Part shown: one piece after another, positions 53,969-64,000 of the stretch
Position numbering within the stretch: the stretch's first letter is position 1
How the letters are laid out: each line of letters starts with the position of its first letter
Source: Pleurodeles waltl
Taxonomy: Eukaryota; Chordata; Amphibia; Caudata; Salamandridae
NCBI RefSeq assembly: GCF_031143425.1
Contig: NC_090444.1
Coordinates: 1,352,350,323 to 1,352,414,322 of the forward strand
Length of the DNA: 64,000 nucleotides
Reading direction: 5' to 3'
Translations under genes and position numbers: made by a program
The notes under the pieces: generated by a model
Told to the model about the DNA's origin: nothing
The model's input: only the letters and a program-made list of their open reading frames with translations
The model's database searches: none

Positions 53969-55962
53969 CCATAGTCTCTTCCTATTCACTTCTACATCCT
54001 TTTACTGGGATTCCAGACAAGTTTACAGGTACTCTCCTCGCTGATTATTTTGGAACAGGAAGCACCAAAGGAAAGAAAATGCTCTGATATCATTTGCACC
54101 TCAATTGAGCTAGCACATTTGCATTTTATCTAATTGTAGTCGTTCCCCCAGATGTAATACATTTAGTTTAAAAAAAATGCAATGTGAATTTTGTCTTGCT
54201 TTTAGGTTCTTGTGGCAACGTTTTTGCTTCTTAATATTTTTCTCTCCTGGGACTTGCCAGTTTTGAAATAACAATGTGTTTTCGAAATGCAGTTTTAAAA
54301 AGTTTGACCTTGGGCTGAGGAGAGAGTCCGTAGAGGTGGAAACAGCTACTGGCACGAAATGCCTTCTTCCCGTTGGGGGAATAAAAATGGGTCAGCCTCC
54401 CGCACTAAAATTCAGTTCAATGATTTCTTTCAGTTCTTGGTAATAGCTTAGGTGCGGCAGAATTAACCCACGTGGTAAAATACCGTAGGGTCTCTCAAAG
54501 GTGCTCTGTCCCCTCTTTCCTATAGATGATGTAGCCGGTGTCATGATTTATTATCATTAGATAATACTGTATATACATACTGGATAACACACGGCGAGGC
54601 TAATCAAGGAAGTGCACGAGTGACGCAGGCTTGATAGCTATTCCCGCAGGTGAAATTAAGTCCACCCTGGATTTGTTGGTCACACAATGAGAACATTGTT
54701 ATGTCGTGTTGCTGTATCAATTAATATCTGACAAAGAAATAAAGCGCATGTGAAAATAGTACCAATTTAGCTGTAAATGATGAATAAGACTGTCACAGTA
54801 TAAACACTGCTGTACAGAATAGTCCCTTACTGTATATTTTCCTATATTCTACGCACCAACAAAAATGTGTTTATTAATCGAGCTCTTGTACAATTTTAGG
54901 GAGAGTGAGTAGTGAACTATAATTACACTATAAAATATGTGACATGCTTCATCAGGAAGCAGAACTGTTACCTTCTCAGAGATCTCCTGTGTTATTAAAC
55001 TTTTACAATTTTATAGAAAGGGTTATCTTTTTACGATTCACTCCTCAAAGGGATTTATTACAATCTTATGTAAAATCGATTTAATCCCAGGTTCGAAGCT
55101 CAGACAACCTGTAGCATTATTTAGGTGACTAGATGTTAATGCGGAGGTAATGCAGCAGACGGTGGGTTAGGAAAAAAGCTGCTATGCACGCCAGTTTATG
55201 ATGGCTCCCACATTAGGAAATACATTACTTTGTTAAGTTTCAATTAGTGGCGCACCTACTGGCTCTTTGCATTAAAGTGGGCCCCTAATGCAGCCAATCT
55301 CCGTATTAATGCAGAGATCTTTTGGTTTTGGATCAATAACAGTAAATGTATTGTATGTACAAAGTTCAGGGCTTAAAATACAGACATTTACTTGCTGGGT
55401 TTATTCCTACATGCCACGAGTCAAGTAACCTTATGACCTACTTTGAAGCATAAAATGGCTGCTTGTAAAATTACAATGAGATGTTGGCCTCTGCTCAAAG
55501 AAAATGAATCTAAATGAATATGCAGATTCAATATTTATTAGTTTCTACAAGAGGAGAATATTTTTCAAATAAATAAACAACTTCACCTACATCCCCATCA
55601 AATATAGTTGTTATTTCTCCTCATTCCCACAGCGGAAAGTCCCTTTTTCCTCCCCATAACAGGAGCAATTATGCTGGTATTTTCAAGATCGAAATCTACC
55701 AGCAATCATCAATGGACGCCCACAACCCAAGAGTTTGTGGATGTTCGCCAGGTTTTTCAAGTAGACTCGCCATGAATTTCCACTAATCATTTGCTGCAAC
55801 TATAATAGCACATGCCGAGATTCCTGCATTCATATGTAAGTTTCTCATTCGTGAATGTCAATGACTCATGAAAAGGTCCTCCAGATCTGTTTATAGGACT
55901 AAGGATTGTGAGTTTCTACACACAAAGTAAACATTCTGGGCACGAAATGCTTTAGGAGGTGG
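53969..55962. other. Lower-repeat non-coding stretch
   Basis: About 2 kb with no gene, no long frame and no clear repeat boundary. It is AT-rich. It could be unique intergenic or intronic DNA, or old repeats beyond recognition. Confidence 0.4.
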
Positions 55963-56303
55963 GCCCATAGCAGTGCTTAATTTGTAAATAGCCCATAGCC
56001 TTCCTCTTAAACACGCAGCTGCTGCAATTAAATGTGCGGAAAACTGAGGCGGCGTAATCCTGAAGCCATCTTGGGCCTCTTCAATCCATGTAAAGCCACT
56101 CCCTGCCCCTTCAGCTCACTCTTGCAGCTTTCTACTGCCTCCCTTTGTGACGCTTTTTCGTTTTTCCCTTTATTCGTCTTTCCCATATGTGTCTTTTGCT
56201 CTCAGCAAATGCTTGAGGCAGAAGAATAAGCCCCGGCCCTCAAAAATAAGTGCCGGTGCTCAGCACCGGAAACAACAAGCACAAATTAAGCACTGGCCCA
56301 TAG
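55963..56303. mobile_element. hAT-type MITE, 325 bp, with 8-bp target duplication
   Basis: The element is 55971-56295. Its ends are CAGTGCTTAATTTGT and ACAAATTAAGCACTG, perfect 15-bp inverted repeats with the CAGNG start of hAT elements. GCCCATAG flanks both sides (55963-55970 and 56296-56303), the 8-bp duplication typical of hAT. A small internal hairpin (GCCGGTGCTCAGCACCGG) is at about 56251. There is no transposase. Confidence 0.95.
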
Positions 56304-57279
56304 TCTTAATTCCTCCCCCAGCCAAACATGTGACGAGTAAATTGAGACTTTTAATGAGAGCTATTGAATATTTGATAGTCATTGGCAACTCTTAGTATCA
56401 GCTGTAACTTGGGTTTTACATAATGTTTAATACATCCCTTATGTCTGCTAGCCACTTTGCATTACTAACATTATATACTTCTATTACCTAATCAAACGGA
56501 ACAGATAAATAGATTGGACTCAGTGTAGCCCAGATTCCGGTATACTAGGCAAACAACAGATCAGACTCAAAGCCAGTTTGTTTCATGGAGATCCTGACAA
56601 TGCTTTTAAACTGACCATAGAGGATGGTTTACCCTCCTCATTGGATTTCAACCGAATGGGGGTTGTAGAAAAATAGCATATACTCAGAAGGATGTGAACT
56701 ATTTTCCTGCTATAAAGTGATCAGACCTATTCAACTTAGGCTCCATCTAAAGTGATACGATGAAGGTGGTTTACCACTGAAGCTATCCATAGAAATACTA
56801 CCTGGCTGTAGACAAGTAGAAAATTCAGGAGAAATGATTAATCATGCATTTCATACCCTACCATGTGCTGCAAAACAGCACTAGATCTGATCTTGGTATT
56901 AAAAACATTTAAAAGCTAAGAAGAAAGAGAGTACACTTTATGATGCTTGCAAAGTTTTGATTCCTGTCATACCCTTTGCATGCTTTTCTTTACATTCACA
57001 AAAATGTGGGGAACCAAGAGACTAGAAAGAGACTAGAAACAAGACCTTAACACCTAGCTATTCTTACGAATGTACAGCTTCAGGTGGAATGACATTAACC
57101 TTCCAACAGAATTTCAGCAGCTTATTACCAGAGATCATAATCTTGATTTTGCTTAGGTTCATTTTCAGCTGTGATATCAAAAGTCCCCATGGTGTTCTGT
57201 TGATAAGGATAAGGTTGTCTGCTAGGAAAGGGTTAGTTTACACACTTCCAAAGTTAGCAAGAAGACTGAACAAGAAGAC
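56304..57279. other. Non-coding stretch
   Basis: AT-rich, no gene or repeat boundary supported. Confidence 0.35.
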
Positions 57280-59546
57280 TGTAAGACATTGGATTGTTGG
57301 TGTACTGGGCTGTGAGCCCTGGTCAAGCAGCAACCACAATCCTTGTCAGTGTAAGGCACAAGCAAACCCCAAATTAACCTGTGCTCAACCCTCTGGTAGA
57401 TTGGCAAAGAGCAGTCAGGCTTATCTTAGAGGCAAAGTATTTGTGCACCACTTCACACAGCAACACTGTGAAACCACAACACAAAAGGAGCCCTCGACAG
57501 AGTTAGAAAGATGGAGTAGTTTTAAATAAATAAAGAAGAACAGAATGACAAAAATCCAAAAAAGTAGAACCAGAGATATTGAATTTTAAGGTTTTTAAAG
57601 AAAATAACTCTAAAAGGCATAAAGTGCCACCTGTGAATATCTGTAGCTGGTTGTGCTGACTGGGACAAAGCCAAATGTTCAGGCCGAACATGATGGAGTG
57701 CGGGTCAGCTAAAGGAACCCAGTCCGGCCCATTGAATAAAAGTACCTTTATTCCTGGCTTGCAGAGTCTTACATGGATCCACATCGGAGATGCGCCACAC
57801 AGCTGAGGCTTTGTTATTTCGACATCAAGGATCCCGTTGATGGGGCTTGTGATTCAAAGTCTGGTGTTGATGATATATCGTGCAGTCGGGCAATGCATTG
57901 GTTCTGAAAATCTGTGAGCTGCATTTGTCATCAAGGCTCCTGTCTATGCAAGAGCCTGCATGGAGGTTGTGTCACATAGTGATGTTTTTGAGGGCATTGT
58001 GGGGTGTGCGATCGATGTGAGTCCAATCCAAGCAGTGGTGGCAATGCTGTAGTTCTGCTCAAGTTTGCACTGCCCAGAAGATGCGATGTGTCCACGGACT
58101 GGCAGAGCCCCTTAGGCCCTCTTCTAAGAGTCCAGAACTGGTGTGGCACCACTTGCAGGGCAGACTCACAGATGGCAGAGTCCAAGTGCAGATGCAAGGT
58201 TGGTGGAAGCTTGTAATTCCCCTGTGGCTTCAGATGAGGAGGCCAGCAGACTAGCCCTTGGAGTCACTCTGGGTTCTGGATTCAAGAGATGCAGGTCCAT
58301 TTCATCTCTCCCAGGCAAGAGGATAGCAGGCAGCAAGTCAGCACAGCACAGCACGAGTCCAGCAGAGTGCTGTCTAGCAGAGTGTCAGTCCTTCAGTAGC
58401 ACAGTAGTCCTTCCTCCTGGCAGAGTATCCTCAGGTCCAGAAGTGTACTCAAGTAGGGTTGTGTGAGCTCTAATTATATATCCCGGTGCCCTGGCTCTGG
58501 AGGGTGGGGGAAGCTTGAGAAGTATCTAGACAGTGGCTTTGAAGTGCAAGGAATTCCCTGCCTCCCCTGGCGGCTGGAGTGATAATGTAGGGTCATCAAG
58601 CCCTTTGTTTGTGGACAGGACACAGCCTATTCAGGTTTAAGTGCTGCTTTGTTGAGTTGCTCCCTTCCATCCTGCCAGTGATGGCCCATGTAGTAACCCC
58701 TAAGCTCTCATTGTGTGTGACTGTCTAGGAGGAATACACACAACCCAACTGCCAACTACACCCAGTTATGTGACCGGAGACAGGCAGTTATGTGACCCAA
58801 TGGCTAAGGCAAGAAAGGACAACTTTCTCTAAGGTGGCATCTTCAGAATTGGAAATCAAAATCCTACTTCATCATATGTTAGGATTTTTTTTGCGATTCC
58901 AGAGATACCAACATTAAATCAGTCATGTCTCCCCATTTGGAAACTATACTTTTAACATGTAATAAGGCAACTTCAATGTTATGCTATGGGAGAGATATTC
59001 CTTGCTGTAGTGAAAAACACTATAAGAGTTTTTCACTACCAGGACATGTAAAACTTAAATTACTTGTCCTATGTTTTAAATACATTCCACCCTACCCTTT
59101 TTGTTGTCCAATGGTTATCCAATGGGTGATTTATATGAACTAAGAAGAAAGGTTTGGGCCTTGCAAAAGGATTATTTTGCCAGGTTGAAGTGGCAGTTTA
59201 AACTGTACACACAGGCGCTGCAATAGCAGGTCTGAGACATGTTTTAAAGGACTCCTTAAAAACAGGCGTGGCACAACAAGTGCTGCAGGCCCACTAGTTG
59301 CATTTAATTTACTGGCCTTGGGTGCTTCTAGTGGCAATTTACTAGGGGCCGGTAAGTAAATTAAATATGCCAGTTAGGGATAAGACAATATTATCATGTT
59401 TAGAGGAAAGAACACAAGCACTGCAACACCGGTTAGCAGTGGAAAAGTGTGCAGAGTCCTAAAACAGCAAAAATGAGGTCAGAAAAAGTGGCAGAGGAAG
59501 GCAAACAGGTGGGGAGAAGACCACCTTAGGGCTGGTAGGTCTAACA
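57280..59546 (-). mobile_element. Long LTR, opposite orientation to 49084-51253
   Basis: Read on the minus strand it starts TGTTAGACCTACCAGCCC, like TGTTAGACCAGGCATCC of the LTR at 49084. Shared later segments include CCAGTAAATTAAATGCAACT against CCAGTAAATCAAATGCTACT, TAGTGGGCCTG, and TTTTACATGTCCTGGTAGTG against TTTTACATGTCCTAATAGTG. On the plus strand it starts TGTAAGACATTGGATTG. The 5-base flanks (AAGAC and GAAAC) do not match cleanly, so it is older than the 49-kb copy or its edge is off by a few bases. No internal coding region; probably another solo LTR. Confidence 0.75.
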
Positions 59547-59632
59547 GAAACTCTCCCAAAATACTAACAGGTGACTTTAAGTTAAATCTGTTCTTTAGTG
59601 ATGAAAACGTAGACTAATTCTCTCAAGACAAT

Positions 59633-60277
59633 GGCCCTCATTTACAAAATGTTGGCACAGGGCTGCGCTGCAAGGATTCTTGCTGCGCTGCCCTGCATCA
59701 AAAGAAAAGGGGAGGAATGCGCTCTATTTATTAGATGTGGCGCATAACTGTCCTTTCCCCATGCACTGGTGCACAATTGGCTGCCGTGCACCACTGCAGG
59801 CACCCTAGCAAGATGGTGCAAGGGTGTCTGCGCTGTAGGAATGATTGTTTTTGTGCAAGAAGGTCCACCTTCCTGCACAAAAACAATCACTGGAGGCAAT
59901 TTCCTCTTACACATAGAAAGAGTAAAAAGTGAGGAGAAATGTGGATATTTCTCCTTGTTGCGTCTACCATGTATCTCCCCTGAGGAGGTATAGGCTTTTG
60001 ACTCATTCACAGGGTAAAAAATCATGTGAATCTGGGAATTCATCAAAATCTATGAGTGTTGCGTGGAAACACCAACCGCAGAACCCATGGAACGCACCTT
60101 TGACACAGTAGGGCAATGCAGCAACTTGCACTGCGTTGCTTTACTCCATATCTATTAGGCCATGAAAGCTACACAAAGTGACTTTGTGTTGCCTTGTAGA
60201 TAGGCCTGCAGCCGCACTGCTGCTGTGTCCCAAAAAGTGACGCACTTGTGGAGCAAGCCACCTGTAAATAAGCCCTA
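59633..60277 (+). repeat. MITE with core hairpin, about 640 bp
   Basis: It starts GGCCCTCATTTACA and ends TGTAAATAAGCCC, imperfect inverted ends. The core is a hairpin at 59843-59888 (GATTGTTTTTGTGCAAGAAG / CTTCCTGCACAAAAACAATC). The order of segments (GGGCTGCGCTGC, AATTGGCTGCCGTGCACC, the core, AATCTGGGAATTCATC, TTGCGTGGAAACACC, ACAAAGTGACTTTGTG) recurs in other copies in this window. Non-coding. Confidence 0.75.
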
Positions 60278-60664
60278 ATGAGTTTGGGGACATCCCTCTG
60301 ATTTCCCTCTAGAACAGAGAAGTGATAAACTGGGTGTAGAATTGACAAACTCACTACACACTTTAGGCTTATGGCTATTAAACAGCTACTTTGTCAACCG
60401 TCATGCCATGCATATTTCTGAATTCAAAGACACACTGTATCAGATTATACACTTAGGTCAGTAAAGAACTTTCGCACAATTGTTGAATTTGAAATGCTCC
60501 CAGTGATGGGTAGTGACGATTTTTCCTAAAGTGTATCCTTAATAACAATCATGCCCACCACGAGAAACTAACAATTTTTGCTTGAAATGTCTCAGGCTCT
60601 GGGAATCCAAGAAGAGTATAAACGGCCCTAAGAAAAAAAAGGACTATTGCTGAGGTGAAATAAG
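60278..60664. other. Non-coding
   Basis: No gene or clear repeat seen. Confidence 0.35.
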
Positions 60665-61036
60665 ATAGCCTTAGAACCCGCCGTAGCGGGCTCTACCGGC
60701 TATTAAAGGCCCGCTCCCCGCGTTAAATGCCCTCGCCTTCGGCTCGGGCATTTAACAAGGGAGAGGGACTTTAATAGCCGGTAGAGCCCGCTACGGCGGG
60801 TTCTAAGGCTATTAGAACATTCTGCCACTCATGGCAGAATGTTCTATTAAAAAAAAAAATGTTCACGGAACCCGAGGGGATTAAAATCCCCTTGGGCTCC
60901 GTGAGGCTTTGTTCACAGCTGTTGCTGTGAACAAAGCGAACATTGGAAGGTTGGCGCTGCGGGCTTTTACCGGACAGTAAAAGCCCGCAGCCCTCCATTG
61001 TTTTCAATGGAGCCCCCAGCATTTCAATGTTCTAAT
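60665..61036. repeat. Array of six consecutive hairpins
   Basis: Hairpin 1 (60665-60812) pairs ATAGCCTTAGAACCCGCCGT with ACGGCGGGTTCTAAGGCTAT and further inside GGCATTTAAC with its partner, closed by CTCGCCTTCGGCTCG. Hairpin 2 (60811-60848) is AACATTCTGCCA / TGGCAGAATGTT. Hairpin 3 (60864-60903) is CACGGAACCCGAGGGGATT / AATCCCCTTGGGCTCCGTG. Hairpin 4 (60906-60937) is GCTTTGTTCACAGC / GCTGTGAACAAAGC. Hairpin 5 (60956-60991) is GCTGCGGGCTTTTAC / GTAAAAGCCCGCAGC. Hairpin 6 (60994-61011) is TCCATTG / CAATGGA. Hairpins 2-6 are enclosed by ATTAGAACAT (60811) and ATGTTCTAAT (61027). No coding. Confidence 0.9.
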
Positions 61037-61942
61037 GGAAGATGGAGGCGATTGTAAACTCAAGCAATGGCGTAGTCCCTTTGTCTTAGGTTAGAGAATG
61101 GTCAGAATTTGTGATTGTTTTATTTGTTCTCCTTTATACCCCGCCTTCCTCTTTTAGAACCTGCCAGTCAATCCCAATGAGGTAATGGGCTTCTGTATAG
61201 ACAAGCGATTTAAGGGAATCAACCCATAAGAATTGAAATCGAGTGTCCATTTATAATACATGATTTCTCTTTGCAAGCCGTTAGGTAAATTAAGAACAAT
61301 TGTTTTCACCATATTGGTTCCCTTTGATATTAAAACAAGGATGTGAATATAGATACATAACTCATTATTGAATATAGATACTTAAGTTAATGGTGATTAT
61401 CTATTGTTTTTCTTAGATGGTTGTGCTACAGAGTGATACAGTAAATAGCACACCCAGGCCATGAAAAAACAGATTGTTGATTGACACTACAGTACATTCG
61501 TTTTGACACAACTAGCCCACATGATATTGATATGAATGAGGGGGGAGTACCTCTTTAATGTGGTTTAGTTTCCATCTATTAGGTAAACTTTGGTCATAGT
61601 TTATGATCAATACAATCACGATTAGGTGTATATGAGAGGTTGTGATAATAAGTCAAATATGGTCCTTATAGGCTTAATATATGATGCAGTTTGCGGTGGT
61701 GCTGGATAACCAAATGTTGATTAAATGATAAACGGAGAATTGATACATGATTTTGGTATTTTAGGTGCCTTCTACATTAATGTTCTGTCCTGATGATGAC
61801 CCTTTTGAATTTATTTCTTTGCTTTGGGGTTGAAACGTCAACATGAAATTTGGATGGATTGGACTTTATAAAGTGTCAGTAGGCTTGGAACATCTAGATC
61901 AGGAGAGTTCTTAGGAGATTTCAGAATTTGTAACCACATTTT
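61037..61942. other. Non-coding, AT-rich
   Basis: No gene or repeat boundary seen in about 900 bases. Confidence 0.35.
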
Positions 61943-62864
61943 GGGCCATATTTATACTTTTTGACGCAAAACTGCGCTAACGCAGTTTTGCGTCAAAAAA
62001 ATTAGCGCCGGCTAACGCCATTCTGAAGCACCATGCGGGCGCCGTATTTATTGAATGACGTTAGCCGGCGTTAGCCGCCGGCGCTGTCTGGTGTGCGTTA
62101 AAAAAAATGGCGTACACCAGGCAGCGCCGGCGTAGGGGAAAATGGAGCTTGGCCGCCAAAAAATGGGGCAAGTCAGGCTGAGGCAAAATTTGCGCCGCAA
62201 CCCGATTTGCGCCATTTTTTTTTTACTCCCAACCCCCATTGACATGACTCCTGTCTTAGCAAAGACAGGAGTCATGCCCCCTTGCCCAGTGGCCATGCCC
62301 AGGGGACTTCTGTCCCCTCGTCATGGTCATTGGGCATAGTGGCATGTAGGGGGGCACAAATCAGGCCCCCCTATGCCACAAAAAAAATAATAATAATACT
62401 TACCTGAACTTACCTTAATGTCCCTGGGATGGGTCCCTCCAGCCTTGGGTGTCCTCCTGGGGTGGGCAAGGGTGACATGGGGTGTCCCTGGGGGCATGGG
62501 AGGGCACCTCTGGGCTCCTTCCGAGCCCACAGGTCCCTTAACGCCTGCCTTTTCCAGGCGCTAAATAACGGCGCAAAAGCGGCCGTACGTCATTTTTTTT
62601 GACCCGCCCACTCCCAGGCGTGAATTTTGCCCGGGAGTGTAAATACGGCGCACATGCCTCAGAGTCACTTTTTTAGACGGGAACGCCTACCTTGCATATA
62701 ATTAACGCAAAGTAGGTGTCCACGCTAAAAAATGACGCAAAATCCATGGACTTTGGCACTAGACGCGTCTAACGCCAAAGTATAACTATGGAGTTAGTTT
62801 TGCGTCGGAATTGCGTAAAAAAAAACGACGCAATTCCGGCGCAAACGGAGTATAAATATGCCCC
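61943..62864 (+). mobile_element. Non-autonomous DNA element, 922 bp, palindromic ends
   Basis: It starts GGGCCATATTTATACTTTTT and its right edge, read inwards, starts GGGGCATATTTATACTCC. Both ends continue into hairpins: GACGCAAAACTGCG / CGCAGTTTTGCGTC on the left, TTGCGTCG... around GCGTCGGAATTGCG / CGCAATTCCGGCGC on the right. The interior is a chain of further palindromes (TTAGCCGGCGTTAGCC, ACTCCTGTCTTAGCAAAGACAGGAGT). It encodes nothing. The first 150 bases resemble the terminus in front of the NAIF1-like gene at 3778, so it is probably moved by that family's machinery. Confidence 0.8.
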
Positions 62865-63109
62865 TTTGTTTTTATTAATCCTTTTTTGTAAATAGCACAA
62901 ACGCACTTTACTAACAACACTTATATTGCATTGTTACTATATAGGAACACATATATGACTTTGCTTTAAGTTAATGAGTTCAAGTTCTTCCAATAAATGT
63001 GATACAGTATTAAATGAACCTCATTGATTCAGAAACTTTATGTGGTACAACCACTGTCGTGGAAGTTGATGAGTACTCTCCCCCTGAAGGACCAGTATGT
63101 GTTTTTAGT

Positions 63110-64000
63110 TTACAACAACAGCCCCAGCAGGAAACAAGACAGGTTTTGGAGGCAAAATAGAATTACAAGACCTTAAGAATAAATTAAATAAATCAGTACG
63201 ACAGATCAAGACAGAAAGCAACAACTTAATGCTGGTTAATGAGGTCAGATTGGTTAGAACAGCATACAATAAAGTTATTTTTCACAAGAAATAAGGGACT
63301 TAGGAAGCAAGATGGTTGAGACTTTTGAGACCCTAGCTAGGAATCAGTGTAAGTTCTGGTATTATGTTAATAAGGTAGTCTTTGAGGGGAAAACGTCATG
63401 GGCGGACCCTATTACCTCCAAAGGAATGGAATATTTAAATTAAAGGTTTCTCTGTATCAGCTAAGATCACTATAAAGGAGGTTACAAAAGTTTTGAAAAC
63501 CATTCGTAATAATGGTTTACCAGTCCAAATTTGACTGCTTGCAGACACTTTTACACCCAACATTTCCTTTTTGTTTGGAATTCGTAGGCCTTTGTTTGCT
63601 CATTGCCTATAAACACTGTCCCCATTAGCTGGGTAGGTTCCATTTTATACACAATATGTTAAAAAAGGTCAGCATAGCTTCCTTGCAAAGTACCATCTCA
63701 TAGTATTGCTTAATGTTCAGAAGGGCGGAGGCGTAGAAAACACCCTATTAACTTTATTTACTTTGATGCGAAGTGCTTACCATATAACTGGGAGTCTACT
63801 TTAAGCAGCATTCATTGATTTTAAAACAGATTTTGACTGCATGTATCAAGGTAAGTTATAGTCTAAACTATTGAGTTGGGGAATGCCACTATTGTTTTGG
63901 AGGTCTAACCCTGTCCTCTACTCTGAATTGTGGGTAAAAAATAAACTCGGTCCAAATACAGTTATCACTGGTAGGGTTTCATAAACTGAGATCTGAATCA
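63110..64000 (+). pseudogene. LINE ORF2 relic, reverse transcriptase start
   Basis: Pieces in changing frames follow the order of a LINE between endonuclease and reverse transcriptase: LQDLKNKLNKSVRQIKTESN, then RDLGSKMVETFETLARNQCK, FWYYVNKVVFEG, then KVLKTIRNNGLP, and AAFIDFKTDFDCM, which matches the reverse transcriptase block with the first catalytic Asp (xFIDFKxAFD). KLLSWGMP follows. There are many stops and shifts, and the window ends before the YADD block. The family differs from the CR1/L2-like copy at 32.2 kb. Confidence 0.6.

Noticed and set aside
1..64000. Host protein-coding gene
   Set aside because: Every coding signal found matches transposase, SANT/Myb transposon genes or LINE ORFs. 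No multi-exon host gene could be supported, though small exons in 54-56 kb cannot be excluded by eye.

Overview
This is a stretch of a large, repeat-dominated vertebrate genome. The best guess is a urodele amphibian, most likely a newt such as Pleurodeles. That is an inference from the Harbinger families carrying Myb/SANT genes, the very long (about 2.2 kb) LTRs, the foldback MITEs and the CR1/L2-type LINE, and not from any host gene. Every coding signal that can be supported here belongs to mobile DNA. No host protein-coding gene, rRNA, tRNA or CRISPR array was recognised.

The most informative part is three copies of one Harbinger-type DNA transposon: element 1 (1-3571, cut by the window edge, inverted), element 2 (7008-14799) and element 3 (about 39100-47782). 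Complete copies share one layout. After a left end rich in GGCGG/CCGCC comes a TATA promoter and a two-exon Myb/SANT gene (called Myb-A here). An antisense HARBI1-like DDE transposase follows, then a second, three-exon SANT gene with a long Pro/Ser/Thr tail (called SANT-B here), then a right end of the same kind. A Kozak-started antisense mini-exon beyond SANT-B may be the first exon of the transposase, which would place SANT-B inside a transposase intron. Element 1 is the best preserved: its transposase frame is open with all three catalytic residues, and its Myb-A is open across the splice. Elements 2 and 3 are broken by frameshifts and stops. The transposases of elements 2 and 3 carry a 98-99 bp intron that element 1 lacks.

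A second system lies at 19.0-32.1 kb. Two units, each with a three-exon SANT-like gene (SANT-C) converging on a NAIF1-like SANT gene, sit as mirror images about 26.6 kb. No transposase was recognised in either unit. The NAIF1-like gene recurs at 4.08 kb behind a palindromic end beginning GGCCCATATTTA. The same end is found on short non-autonomous elements at 6.0, 6.2 and 61.9-62.9 kb, so those are probably derivatives of this family. A HARBI1-like transposase N-terminal relic at 52.3-52.6 kb is a possible relative of the missing enzyme.

The remainder is retroelements and small DNA elements. They include a LINE ORF1-like relic split by element 2, LINE ORF2 relics at 5.4-5.96 kb and 63.1-64.0 kb, and a nearly full 3' portion of a CR1/L2-like LINE at 32.16-34.86 kb with target duplication and pentanucleotide tail. 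There are long LTR-like units at 36.4-38.8, 49.08-51.25 (with a perfect 5-bp target duplication) and 57.28-59.55 kb. There is also a 325-bp hAT MITE with an 8-bp target duplication, an array of six consecutive hairpins at 60.66-61.01 kb, and several foldbacks. The stretches 16-19, 34.9-36.3, 47.8-49.0, 54-55.9, 56.3-57.3 and 61.0-61.9 kb hold no gene that can be supported.
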